From Karstenula rhodostoma CBS 690.94 (taxonomy: Eukaryota > Ascomycota > Dothideomycetes > Pleosporales > Didymosphaeriaceae), in contig MU001496.1 of the NCBI GenBank assembly GCA_010093485.1, forward strand, positions 648,685 through 712,684: DNA of 64,000 bases. The letters run 5' to 3'. The translations under genes were made by a program, and so were the position numbers. How positions within the stretch are numbered: position 1 is the stretch's first letter; each line of letters opens with the position of its first letter. The notes beneath the pieces were generated by a model. The model was not told where the DNA came from, did not search any database, and worked only from the letters and a program-made list of their open reading frames with translations. Shown here one piece after another: positions 10,871-21,832 of this stretch.

Positions 10871-12160
10871 TTTGCTAAAGGGTCAGCAAGTATGCAGGGT
10901 TCAACCCTAATATGAACAAGGAGAACCGGAACGAAGAATATGAAGGTCGCTGCGATAGGACGTCCTTATCGGTAGAGTCGGTTGGCTGGGAGAACGTTTA
11001 CCGGGACCATTCAGCCCGCCAAGCGGCGTGGGATTCCTTAGGCCGCAGGAAAAGGAACAGAAAGAAGGAGGTGAGAAGCCGCCCGAGTCTTGGAGAATGG
11101 TCTGGATACTCTTGCTTGCAGTTAAATGGTGGAAGTTAGACCCCGGGAGGCGGCGTGACAGTTACCACAGGTTAGCCTCGCAGTTACCCAAGGGAAAGGA
11201 AAGGCAGGTTATCGCCCCCCCAAATGCATGAGGGTGACGATAACCTGCCTTCCTTGTGACTGGGAAAGCCATGGTATGCGTTGTCCTACGTGCTTCATCA
11301 TGGTGTCCCCAGCGAGAGACTGGGGGCCAGTTCGAAATGCCTCATGACTACGATGTTTGTCAAACGAAGCTTCGTTTACCTCGACGGTACCTCGGAGGTG
11401 CTGAGTACGCTGCAGCCAAGAAGCGGGTGACCTCTTGGCCCGGGTCTGGATCTGCCACAGCTGACGACCCTGCGTAGGCGGCGGGCACTGGTGGCTCACG
11501 GCGAGGGCCGCTATTGCTTTTGCGATTCCGCAGCTGTAGAGGCAGTACGTCTACAAACGACCCAGAAGTGTGGTTCGAGTTGCAGGGCAGCCCCATAGCC
11601 CCATGGTTGAGCGACAGCGCGGATATGGTGTGCGGGCGGGATACGATCGAGGGTGGGGGCACATGTGAAGCCATGAAGCCAGTGCAGAAAGTCTCGGGCC
11701 AAGCCACCTTTGAAGCGCCAGACCTATGTATGCATGATGCGAGTCGGTCTAGGGGGCAGCTATACGACCAGACCACGCCGTGTGTATGTACTACCGTATG
11801 CAGGCGAGGATCGGGTGAGTTCAGCACCTCCATGTTGTTTGAGGGCATCGGAAGCTGTCCGGGTACTACCCGTGGACGGTAGGAGACGCCAGAAGATGGC
11901 TCATCGGTAGCAACAGCCGATGCCGAGTACCCTTCCGCGCCATGATGTGATGGCACGTCCAACGAGAAACGCCCATGTTGATTGATGGATATGCGATGTT
12001 CAAAGATGAGATGGGTGCGCACGTGCGGGGAATGGTGACGCGAAACCGCCAAGGACGGCGACGCGCTCTCACGCGTAACCTTCTGGGTGTGGGCTGGGTG
12101 CATCTGCGGAGAGCCTCGTCTCTTCCGCAATTGACCGTGGCCCTCCACCCACATTGCACA
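10871..12160. other. Divergent intergenic region, arrestin / Dpb4
   Basis: Shared 5' region of two divergent genes. It contains a perfect 14-bp inverted repeat (listed separately). Several open frames of 60-350 codons overlap one another on opposite strands and are rich in Arg, Pro, Ser and Cys in the manner of chance frames, with no domain. Confidence 0.55.
11201..11251. repeat. Perfect 14-bp inverted repeat
   Basis: AAGGCAGGTTATCG (11201-11214) and its exact reverse complement (11238-11251), separated by 23 bases that include a C7 run. It could form a hairpin or be a remnant of the ends of a small element. No target-site duplication was found. Confidence 0.6.
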
Positions 12161-12965
12161 ATGCCCCCAAGAAAGAGCAACGTCTCGACTGCAGCCGCAG
12201 AAGACTCCCCCAAACCTCCCGCAAAAGCAGCAAGGGACGAAGAGGATGGCCTCAACGTGGAAGTATGCATCCGCGCTCCTGCTGCTCCGCAAAAATGCTA
12301 ACCATGCACCGCAGGACCTCAACCTTCCCAAATCAATCGTGCAGCGGCTAGCTAAGGGTGTCCTCCCGCCGAACACGCAGATCCAGAAAGATGCGCTGCT
12401 CGCCATGTCCAAGGGCGCAACGGTATTCGTCAACTACCTCACATCAACGTATGCGACCACTTCCCTCGAAACCTAGCACTTGTGAACTGACACCATGTAC
12501 AGCGCCGCCGAGCATGCCGCCCGCAGCGGCAAGAAAACCGTCATGCCCAAAGACGTCTTCGACGCACTGCAAGAGCTAGAGTTCGACTTCATGCTCCAGC
12601 GAGTCGAAGCCGAAGTCCACAAGTTCACCTCGATCCAGGCCGACAAGCGCAACACGTACCGAAAGAAAGTGCGCGAGGAGAAAAAGGCAGCCAAGGACCA
12701 GCCGATCAACGGGGCCGCCGACGACGACGAATCGCCGCCGGCGAAGAGGGCGAGGAGGTTGGACGGTGCCGAGCAGGCGGGGTCCGACGACGACGATGTG
12801 GATGTGGAGGAGACGGTGGAAGATGTGGAGCAGGAGGACGAAGAGGTCGAAGACGATGAGGTGGACGAGGATGCGCCCGAGGAGGAGCCCACCGAAGACC
12901 TGCTGGAAGAGAGAGAGAAGGAGGCGTCGGACGATGACATGGCGGATGGAGACGAGAGCGACTGA
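12161..12965 (+). CDS. DPB4: Histone-fold protein, DNA polymerase epsilon subunit Dpb4 type
   Basis: Three exons: 12161-12262, 12315-12448, 12503-12965; both introns are about 52-54 nt with gtatgc donors. The product is 232 residues. After a short basic/acidic head, residues about 35-110 form a CBF/NF-Y type histone fold: DLNLPKSIVQRLAKGVLPP, then QKDALLAMSKGATVFVNYL, then HAARSGKKTVMPKDVFDAL. The C-terminal third is an acidic Asp/Glu tail with a basic KRARR patch, typical of Dpb4 and its animal relative POLE3/CHRAC17. Dpb4 pairs with Dpb3 in the leading-strand replicase and with a partner in ISW2/CHRAC remodellers, and binds histones and double-stranded DNA. The start ACAATGCC lies just after the divergent promoter. 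Dpb4 is favoured over NF-YB because of the LPKSIVQRL motif and the long acidic tail. Confidence 0.88.
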
Positions 12966-13326
12966 GGGCGGCTAGGAACGGTGCATGGACTGGCGTTTGC
13001 TGGTGTTTGGTACAGGTCACAACATCCCACAACTGACGGCACTCACTGTCCGGATCAGAGGAAGGGCGACTGCTGGGCATTGCATTTTGGGAGGGCACTC
13101 CCTGGCAAACTATCTATTGAGACTGCGTCCACGTGGGTAGCTAGGTCTCACGTCTCTATACGATGTTGGCCACATTCGACATGATCCTGGGGCCTCTGAT
13201 TTGCCTCGGACCACCCCCAGGGCCTTCTCCGCCGGCCCATAGGTCGTCAAACATCCGGCGTCTTGCTCTCGTTATTCCGTCATATCATGGATGCATATCG
13301 TGTCGTGCAGGTATATCCCTCTCGCT
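12966..13326. other. Convergent 3' flanks, nothing seen
   Basis: Short spacer between two convergent genes. No feature recognised. Confidence 0.5.
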
Positions 13327-13987
13327 TCAACGCTTCAAGGTCATGGGCACAGAGGGCTTGAGAGGGTCGCCGTAGCGAGCTGGACAAACATATCAGCGGG
13401 GCGCCACGACGTTAGCAACAGCAGCTTACTCTTGATCATGGAGCCCTTGTCGACCACGGCTTCCAGAGCCCTCGCCTCCTCCTCCCTCGCGCGGTTGCTC
13501 TTCCACTCGTATCCCGGCGCCTCGTCGGCACTCGACCACTGGTAACCCGTGGCCGAGTCCGTCTGCACGGGGCCCGACTTCCTGTCGCCAGCGCCGCCGG
13601 CGGGAGCGGCATTCGCAACTGAAGAGGGGTGAGCACGCTTGCCGTTTGCATTGATCATCGAGGGAGCACCACCAGCGAGCGCAGAGAAGCTCTCCTCGGG
13701 GAGGCGGCCCTGCGAGTTGGGCGGCGACAGTTCTGAGGCGGGGCCCAGGGCGAAGCTGGCGGCGTTGCGCGGCGTCGAGGGTGCGTCGCCGTCGCCGTGG
13801 CCGGGGAAGAGGTCGTCGTCGTCGGCCGCGTCGAGCTCGGGCGACGAGTGCATCGTGGAATCGCCGTCTACATCTGCGTATATGCGCGGCGGCGTTAGAG
13901 ACGACCAGCGTTTGCGGGGCACGCGAGGATGCATTGTGCAGGGCGCGCAAGGGTGATGGTGGGGTAGCGCGTGGGTTTACCTGACAT
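13327..13987 (-). CDS. Small protein, function unknown
   Basis: Proposed exons on the minus strand: 13987-13981 (only ATGTCAG), 13873-13430 and 13379-13327, giving 167 residues. Introns are 107 nt (gtaaac donor, cag acceptor) and 50 nt (gtaagc donor, gctaacg branch, cag acceptor). The N-terminal part is acidic and disordered (DAADDDDLFPG, SP and TP sites). The C-terminal third holds a compact, conserved-looking block: GYQWSSADEAPGYEWKSNRA, then REEEARALEAVVDKGSMIK, ending TRYGDPLKPSVPMTLKR. Splicing to this tail restores a natural end, while reading through the last intron does not. The frame upstream of ATGTCAG stays open for 17 codons to a possible acceptor, so an additional 5' exon is possible. 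I do not recognise the family. Confidence 0.62.
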
Positions 13988-14304
13988 GTTGAGAGCTTGA
14001 ATCAGCGCGTTTATGGTCCTTTGCTTGTTGGCTTCGTTGAAAGAGGCCGGCTCTGGCGCAAATGGTCAGTGGAGCTGGGGAGGCAGCAGCCGTGAAGGTG
14101 AAGGTGAACAATCCATGGATGCGCGGGCGGAGCTTGGGACTAGCTCCCGGCCCTGCATCCAACGTCCTTCGACTTTTGGACTTCGGCGCTTCACGTCAAC
14201 TTCCAAGAGCTCAACACTTCCTCTAGCATACCTAAAAACCGAACCCGCTTCACCATCTCGGTACCCTGTCTTCTCACATCCAAGCGCGCAACCGCTGCAC
14301 GAAA
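13988..14304. other. Divergent promoter region
   Basis: Spacer between the small minus-strand gene and the SUZ-domain gene. It could contain a further 5' exon of the former. Nothing else seen. Confidence 0.45.
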
Positions 14305-15180
14305 ATGCCCCCCAAGCAAAGCGCATTGGCCGATGCGTGGGATGAGGACTGGGAGTCGCTCGCCGATGTACGCTTTCTGAAATCGGTTCTGGTGCGCAGG
14401 TAGCTGACGGCGTGCAGAAGCAAGTAGATGCCGAGCAGAAGAACGAGCCGGCGCCCAAAGTCAAATTATCCCAGAAGGAGCGCAGGGCACAGCATGCAGA
14501 GCAACAGCGCATGCTGTGGGATTCCGCGTATGTATGCCTGGTGCCAGAGGACGCATCCAGCAACTGACAACATGTCTGCCAGAGAGAACCCCGAACCCAT
14601 GATTTTTCTCGAGGCCCGCAACAACGTGCCCGTACCCGTGCAGTCTACATTCAAGCCCGCAGTGACGCTGCTTGCCCGCAAACCGAAAGCCCCCGCCGGC
14701 ATGGCGGGCCTGAGCCTGGACGACGACGACGACAGTGAAGAGGAAAGGCGCAAGAAGAGCGAGGCCGAGTTTGAGGAGCGGAAAGCTCGCGCACACAAGG
14801 AGCGGGCTGAGAAAGAGCGAAGGTATGCCGAAGCCCGCGAGAAGATATTCGGCACGCCCGCCAACTCGGACGAGTCCCGTGGCGCCTCACCAAGGCGTGC
14901 TGGAAAGGGCAGAGGCGGCCGTGGTGGACGCGACAACCAGCCGCGATCAAGCAACGAGCAGTCTCCAGCCAGGCCTTCAGCCCCACGCCAACTGTTCGAG
15001 CCGGCATACTCTCCAAAGCCAGGGTCCCTCTTTGTCCAGAAGAAAGATGGAAGCACCAGCCGGCCAGGTACGCCCAACAACCAGGAAAAGCCAATCCGGG
15101 AGCCTCGTGGGCCCCAAGCAACAGGCAGAGGTGGACGAGGTTTCGCTCCTAGAGGCAATCGAACCGGTACTGTGTCGTGA
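14305..15180 (+). CDS. SUZ domain protein (SZRD1-like), putative RNA-binding
   Basis: Three exons: 14305-14367, 14418-14527, 14583-15180; 256 residues. Introns are 50 and 55 nt (gtacgc and gtatgt donors, cag acceptors). The N terminus is DAWDEDWESLAD. A SUZ-type segment runs from ENPEPMIFLEARNN through a stretch of charged residues (EEERRKKSEAEFEERKARAH) to RRYAEAREKIFG. A Gly/Arg-rich linker follows, and the C terminus (GRGGRGFAPRGNRTG) fits a SUZ-C motif. SUZ domains bind RNA and are found in SZRD1 and R3H-SUZ proteins. Nothing in the neighbourhood refines the role. The eIF3j family was considered because of the DAWDxDW-like start, but the SUZ core is the better match. Confidence 0.75.
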
Positions 15181-15944
15181 TCGTTCCAAGGCGCCCACGC
15201 CATCTCGATGCTACTTTTTGCATTGCTATCCCTCCATTCCGGCGCCCCCTCAGGATCGGGCGCACGCTCTTCACAACAACGGTTGACTAACAGAAACCAC
15301 GACTTCCTGCATGCACAGCTTTCACTGGCTGTTCAGATCTTTTTACGATCACGCTTCTGCCAAAACCACGAGGCGGCGGAGCTGCCCACATTCCTACTTT
15401 TTGCCTGGAGACAACCTATTAGCGGACGAACGCCAGGAACATACTGCGGGAGAGCGGCCCATGGTACCGCCCATCACGAGTTATGTCTGAGGATGGACAC
15501 CATCATCCAATTTATACCCCTTTAGAACGTTTGCTCGATAAATGCCAGCGATTGCAGTGCAAGAGTGGCCTTACCATGACCAAGCATAGAAGCAATGGCA
15601 TGCTCCTACGGAATTCTCCAGCTTGTAACCCTTTCCACTAAACGGTTCAAAAGAGTTATCATCCTCGCGATGTTCTCACTGTTCGTATCACTTTGGTTGT
15701 GGAATGTAGAGCATTCTTACGTCCAACAACCCCGCAAGGAAAAATGCTTCACATCAGCGACGAGTCTCAAGAACGTACAGTGTCCGTCATGCTTTATGCC
15801 AGCCTGGAACTGCTGGTACTTAAGGCAATACAGTCCCTATCAGTGCTTATTCGTTAGGCAGTCCTTCGCTAAGGTCACTCATTTTTCACGCACTCTTTAT
15901 ATTTCCTACACTCGCTAGTTGGTTGAAACGACTCTACGTCCATC
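15181..15944. other. Intergenic, promoter of the repeat-protein gene
   Basis: No gene seen. A TATA-like TTATATT at about 15897-15903 lies roughly 45 bases before the ATG at 15945. Confidence 0.5.
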
Positions 15945-18306
15945 ATGAAGATGAATCTGATGATCGCCACGGCCATCTTGGCCTGGTGCGAAGCCGTCGA
16001 CGCGGCAGCTCTTCCTCAGATCCCTGGCCTCGTGCCTCTGGTACTTGCTTCTGGTACGACTACCGGTGCTAGTACGTCAGTTCGCTCTACTCGACGGACA
16101 TGGCGCTTATTGTGATATAGCTGCTAGGCCTACCACTGCTAACGCTGTTGCTACAGGCGGTCTTGCCGTTGCAAAGCCTTTACTGCCTGGCCTCCCAGAC
16201 ATTCCACGCATTCCTATTCCCGATGTTTCCGCTCCTCTCGCTTTTCCCGCCCCCGGTAAGTGAAGTCCGCAATCCTCGAAAGTTGGACACTCAACTTGCG
16301 TCTCCCCTACGCGTCATGGTCGATTGTGTGTATCATCATCTAAATGCTACGATGCAGCTTTCTACAGAGACTAATATGCATCTCTACTGCAGATTTAACC
16401 CTCCCGCCATCGGCTCCTATTGGCATTCCACCTGCTCCCATTGCCATTCCACCAGTTCCCATTGCCATTCCAAATCTGAGCTCGCCTTTGCCCAAGCTTC
16501 CAGTATTTACTCTGCCCCTACCCACCGTACCCAAGGTCCCGGGCCCAGGCGATGCACCTGTTATTCCAGGGATTACTCTTCCTGTAGATGCCGACTCCGT
16601 CGACTCTTACACCAAGGTTGGCAAGATTGTTCTCTCAAACATCCTCAACCTCCTTTGGAAGGGCGCGGAGGCTGCTAAACTCCCTGGCTTGGATCTGCCT
16701 AGCATTTCTAAATCGGGTGTGCCTAGCATTTCTAAATCGGGTGTGCTTAGCATTTCTAAACCGATTCTGCCTACCATTTCGAAACCGACTCTGTCCGCCA
16801 CAAACGCCAGCTTCCCCATTATTGCTGGTCCTGCCCTAAAGAAGCGCCAGGCTGCTGTTTCGTCCTCGGCTAGGCCGGCCACTGCGACCCCTGCCGTGGG
16901 TCTCCCCCTTCTCGGCGGCTTGGGTGGTTTGACGAGTGGCTTGACTGGCGGATCCTCGCCCGTCGCTGGTGTAGCTAACACGGTTTCCGGTGTCACGAGC
17001 AACCTCCCCCTCGTCGGTGGCCTTACAGGCGGCTTGACTGGCGGATCCTCGCCCGTCGCTGGTGTAGTTAACACGGTCGGCGGACTCACGAGCAACCTTC
17101 CTGCTGTCGGTAGCCTTACAAGCGGCTTGACTGACGGATCCTCGCCCGTCGCTGGTGTAGCTAACACGGTTTCCGGTGTCACGAGCAACCTCCCCCTCGT
17201 CGGTGGTTTTACCAGCGGTCTCACCGGCGGTGTGATCGGAACAGTGGCTAACACCGCAGGAAGCTGTAAGTAAACTGAGCATTTGGACCAGCCCTGATAT
17301 CCTGTCTTGTTCTAACAGATACAGTGCCGGTCGTGGGAGGTGCCGTTGCCCCAGTTGTGGGTGCTGTTGGTGGCCTGACCTCTGGGACTCCGGTCGGCGC
17401 GGTAGGAGGCGCTGTGTCTGGCCCTGCTGGGCCCGTTGGTCAAGTCGCTAGCAGCGTTCTACCCGGCCCGTATTCCATCAGCCAGGGAGTAAGCGTCCAC
17501 CTTTCTGCGCTGACAACATCTGCTAAGCGATGACCTAGATTCCCGGATCGGATCCTGTTGGTGGACTGTCCATTGCCATCATTGCGACTCTACTTAGTCT
17601 TTTAAAGAAGGATCCTCTGTCACTCTTTGGCGGTGGCCTAGGCGGAATCGGTGGTCTCATCAAGCGTGACCTTCCAGAATTGGCTGACACCTTCGAGATT
17701 GAGAGCCGCGAGCTCTCGCATGCGCACCAGAAGCGCCAGCTTCCTTCGCTTTCTAGTGGTGTTCAAGGCGTCGGCATTGGTGGCCTGCCCCTCAGCGGCG
17801 TCCCAGGTACGTGTTACTTGTGTCGTCGCCGCACAGAGCTAACGGCACCATCAGGAGTTTCTCCAGATATGGCCTTCCTCGTCGGATCAATTGCCAAGAA
17901 CATCGCCGTTCCCGGCGGCAGGGGCCTTGGCAGCGTCACTGGCAACATCATCAATGTGCTCAACGGCGTCGTCCCGAACTTCCTCTTCAAGCTGCCTGTT
18001 GTCCAGGACTCCGTCCCCACTTTCGGCTCCCTCCAGCTCCTCGCTTCCATCAATCCCACCAAGTTCGGCGCTCTTTCTGACCTCACCAACCTCGCCACTC
18101 TCTCGCAGGCCGCTTCCACCATCTCCCCCGCCGACATCGCGTTCATCAAGACGCTTCCCTCCTCCGCTGACCCTTCCAACCTTATCACGACCATCACCAC
18201 TCTCACCGACAACATCCTGTCGCTTCCGGGCAATGTTTCCAATTTGAAGGCATCGGTTTCGGTCCTGAGCTTGAAGAACCTTGGTCTTGCTGTTCAAGGG
18301 CTATAG
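15945..18306 (+). CDS. Secreted modular repeat protein with candidate Kex2 sites
   Basis: Six exons: 15945-16071, 16121-16255, 16393-17265, 17319-17488, 17539-17806, 17855-18306; all five introns are GT-AG and keep the frame. 674 residues. A signal peptide (MKMNLMIATAILAWCEAVDA) is followed by a Pro/Ile/Val-rich stretch with repeated PIAIPP-like units, then short SISK(S/P) repeats encoded near 16696-16800. Next come three 31-residue units of the type GLTGGSSPVAGVANTV (93-bp period, near 16948, 17041 and 17134). Dibasic KR sites after residues about 239 (LKKR), 478 (LIKR) and 501 (HQKR) fit Kex2 cleavage in the Golgi. The last 165 residues are a non-repetitive domain rich in Leu, Ser, Thr and Asn. 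Likely cell-wall or secreted; an effector or surface-active role is only a guess. Confidence 0.78.
16948..17226 (+). repeat. 93-bp in-frame tandem repeat, three units
   Basis: GCGGATCCTCGCCCGTCGCT recurs at 93-bp spacing (third unit GACGGATCC). Units 1 and 3 are nearly identical and unit 2 differs mainly in the middle (VGGLTSNLPAVG against VSGVTSNLPLVG). This suggests recent unequal exchange or gene conversion. Confidence 0.85.
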
Positions 18307-20004
18307 TTCACTTGTCTGTCTTGCCCGAGGACCTGCGGATTCAACTTGAAGATGTGAAGGGAAACGCGAAACGTGGACGTTCCCAAAACGACTTTTATGA
18401 ACGAAGACGTGTAACTTCTAAGGAGACGGATGCTTGTGGATTAACTTGCATTCTCATATTGGGCTTCCTTGCATGATATTGGGTAGCTTAGTTTTGTAGT
18501 CGTAACGCTATTGGTTTCCTACATGCCTAGTGCTTTATGCGTGATTTCCAAGCACGTCGTTCGCTTCTGCCAAGTCCTAGGTAGGGCTCGTCCGCATTCG
18601 CCTTCTTCTACTGTGTGGGGGAAAGCATTTTACAAGCTAAGTGTTGAACACGGGCTCGTATATGCGTGACCCGTGATGGTTTCAGTCACCTAATTCAAGT
18701 AATGATCATATGACTAGTAGATCTCTGTTGTATATATTTCGCCTTTTCAGCTCAACTCTCCTATATAGCAATTCGATACTTTGTTCATCTAATCATCGGA
18801 TCTTCCAGCTCTATTGCACTCAATACTAAGTTATATATACTTACACCACTCTTGTTCTGCTCCTTGTAATCCTTCTCGCTTTCTGTCCTTGACTAGGCGA
18901 GCTTGAGTCGACGGCTTCTTAGGCCTACATCTACGCTGCTTCCTCCCTGTCTGCATTGTTTCGCCTTCTCCATTCGTTCAGTCGGAGAAGCACTGTGGCT
19001 TAGCTTGTCTAGTATGGACGCTTTGGAACCTCGCTCTGGAATGGTGTCAAGTTGGGAGGAGTTGGCTCCATTAGTGATAATGCATTGTCAGACGGCGTCT
19101 TATCATTGCGGGCAAGCTGCCCTGTCGAAGGAATTGCCTTCCTTTCCCAAACGTATGGGGAGTTTCTTGTAAGGCGACCTCCACCATGTATGAGATTCAT
19201 TCTGACAGAGCAGCACAGCAATCTTAATCAACCACACCACGCCCACACTGCTGCGGACCGCATTCTGAACAGCGACCTGAGCGAAATGCTCCAGTAAATC
19301 AAGCTCTAGTCCGAACTCTTGGCATGCCTGCTCGATATACCAGTTTAGATATTGTATTGCTCTTCCTGTGGTAACGCAGTATGCTCAGAATTTCGAAGAG
19401 CCACTGCACCTGCAGCTCAACTTAGCTTTCCAATTCGCCTTCGTCAACACAGTCTCATTGGCAGCGATTGAACTATGATTCCAAGCTCTTTCCTCGTACT
19501 GTGACGGAAAGACACTCTTATCTTCGGATTGTCCCGTCCTTCACCGCGCACGTACCAGACTTGCCGTTTGTCGCCATGGATGCAATGTTTACACTGAGAT
19601 TGCGCGAGCTGGAGCCTAGCAGCACGATAGGAAGGCACACGATAACGGACGACGTAAACAACAAGCGCGTGGTTCTGATTCTGTCACTGTTTCCTCATCG
19701 TCTGTCCAGTATAGACACCAGTATCATTGCCACGCTTGAGTTGCCGTCTCTCAATACATCTTGAGTTCACTTGGAACTACTTGAATCTGCCCGTCTTCAA
19801 GCAATTGAGTTCCCGTCGCTCAGCGCAGTTGATTTGGCCAAGCAAATAGCGGTGCCTTAGCAACCAAACAACAATGACGTTCCGCACTGAATTGGAGCTG
19901 CTGGCCGAGCTTGAGTACCAACAGCACTCAAACCTACACACCTCAACCGAACCTGCTGCCGACAAGGAGCCCACCCTGACCGAGAAAGAGAACGCAGTTG
20001 GATC
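18307..20004. other. Intergenic, no gene seen
   Basis: Long 3' flank and promoter. AT-rich TATA-like stretches occur near 18728 and 18830. An open frame from 19874 to 20089 overlaps the start of the next gene in another frame; it may be an upstream overlapping ORF. Confidence 0.5.
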
Positions 20005-20817
20005 ATGGAATCCGCTTCGTACATCACCTCCGAGGAGGCAGCCCGCACCACCTCCGAGCAGGGCCTCCTCCCCGAGACCAAGCTCCTGATCGATTGCGCA
20101 GCCAAGTCCATCGCCAGCCACATGCTGGTGCAGCTCGAGCAGGCCGCCCTCGTCTCTCACCAGTACACGGGCAACGAGGCTATGATGCAAGGCAGGACCA
20201 GCGTCGACGTCTATGACGGCGTCGTCCGCCAGATGTTCCACAGTGACGTCCTCCACGCTTTCACTGGTTTGGCTGGCATGAAGACCCCCACCATCATCGT
20301 CGACATCTCAGCCTTCCTCGGTAAGTCTCTCGCTCCCTCAGCCTCCACACACCACACTAACACCTCCCCAGACGGCGACAACGAGCTCACAGACGCCCTC
20401 AAGCGCAACAACTTCTCCCTCGTGCCCGTCCGCCTCATCCAGACGTCGGAGCGCCCGCTCACCCGCGAGGCCACCACCGAGTACGCCAAGGAGTTCAGCG
20501 TGGCCGTCAAGGACGCCTTCAGCGATGCCCTCGCCAACGCCGCCGACGTCCGCCCCGGCGAGCTCTTCGTGCGCCAGCAGATGCTCCATCGCGGCAAGCA
20601 CGACATCGCCGAGTCGGCCGACTGCTGCATCTTCAAGATCTTCGAGGAGGACTACAAGATGCCGTACGACAGGGCCAAGCTCGACAACAACGCGTACAAG
20701 TACGTCCAGGCGCAGAGCAAGGCCGTGGCTGATGGCGTGTTCAAGCACCAGGTTGCCGAGTTCAGCATCAAGTGCGGTACGTGCAAGTGCTACCATGAGT
20801 TCAAGGCCGTCCGTTAG
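20005..20817 (+). CDS. Unrecognised cytosolic protein
   Basis: Two exons, 20005-20320 and 20372-20817, with a 51-nt intron (gtaagt donor, cactaaca branch, cag acceptor); 253 residues. It has strong codon bias and a protein-like mix of residues throughout. Features visible: a helical N-terminal half (LLPETKLLIDCAAKSIASHM), then TPTIIVDISAFLGDGDNELT, a central helical acidic stretch, and near the C terminus a cysteine cluster CGTCKC in IKCGTCKCYHEF. There is no signal peptide or membrane segment. CxxCxC could bind a metal, but two further ligands are not obvious. A T-rich tract follows at 20887-20920. I do not recognise the family and assign no function. Confidence 0.72.
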   Translation: MESASYITSEEAARTTSEQGLLPETKLLIDCAAKSIASHMLVQLEQAALVSHQYTGNEAMMQGRTSVDVYDGVVRQMFHSDVLHAFTGLAGMKTPTIIVDISAFLGKSLAPSASTHHTNTSPDGDNELTDALKRNNFSLVPVRLIQTSERPLTREATTEYAKEFSVAVKDAFSDALANAADVRPGELFVRQQMLHRGKHDIAESADCCIFKIFEEDYKMPYDRAKLDNNAYKYVQAQSKAVADGVFKHQVAEFSIKCGTCKCYHEFKAVR

Positions 20818-21832
20818 AGGGCCGTCTTGATGGGTTTCATGGCGGTTGATTTACGGAAATGGCGTTAATGGGTCGGTCCTGGAATCGGCTTTTCCCTTTT
20901 TTTTTTCTTTTTTTTTTTTTGCGTCATGGATGATACCCGGTGTGATTTTGCGTCAAAGACTTATGGATGGTTCATATAATCAATGAACACGGGCGCAATG
21001 CCTTCTACTATGATTTGCTGGTTCAACATGTCTAAGTGATGTATTGTAAATTCTTGCCATCTTCAGATACCAACCTGGACATTGAGGCAAGCCTTCATAC
21101 ATCGAGTAACCCTGAGATGCAGCATGAAGGCACGATCATCTCCTACCAAACGCTGCCAGATCTCAAGTGCCAAACAGCCCGAATGAGAAGCACTGATACA
21201 ATCAACCTAAGTGATATCACATGTTCAACTGCCACGTTTTTTGTCACGGCATCACGTCCGCGGAGGCGGAACACTTCTCCAAACCCCACATCCCCGTATC
21301 CAGTATCAAGTGCAGTACATGCGGTGGATTCTTTTGAATTTGAGGTGGTTTATTAGGGGGTCGTGGGCTCACTTAATGAGGCTTCACACAGAACAGTGTT
21401 TGGAGAATCGTCCTGGTAACCGCTCTTCTGACTTGTGAATGACACTATGGCATAAATGGCCTCAGTAGATTTGAGCGCCTTGCCTACCGCGCACCCCACA
21501 CAAATAGTTCCTAGCGGATGTTTAGGCGAGACTAAACGTATTAAGTAGCCCCATCGTGCGCTACTCTAACGTGCACAACCTTTAAAACCACTAACTTGTA
21601 TACGTGAGAGGCAAGACGCGAATATTGGGCGCATGTGGTAATGGAAGAGCTCTCCGGGAGGGAAGCGGTGCGTAAACGGAGCATCCAGAACGAATGACTA
21701 AATCTCGGAAATTTTATAATACGCATGATGTGTCAGACTCTACGAAAGGAAAGTAGTGCCCATGCGTCTTTCTCAGAGTGCATATCAGGGCTTTGGGAGG
21801 TCGTACGATTTCCGGAAAACAAATCAATTTCT
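20818..21832. other. Intergenic, no gene seen
   Basis: Includes long T runs at about 20887-20920. The rest shows no domain, RNA gene or clear repeat. Confidence 0.5.

Noticed and set aside
11360..12433. 357-codon open frame on the minus strand
   Set aside because: It runs through the promoter and first exons of the Dpb4 gene, and its product is Cys/His/Ser/Pro-rich without recognisable domain.
20887..20920. T-rich tract as a retroelement poly(A) tail
   Set aside because: No element body or target-site duplication next to it; it follows a gene end and is probably a simple 3' flank tract.
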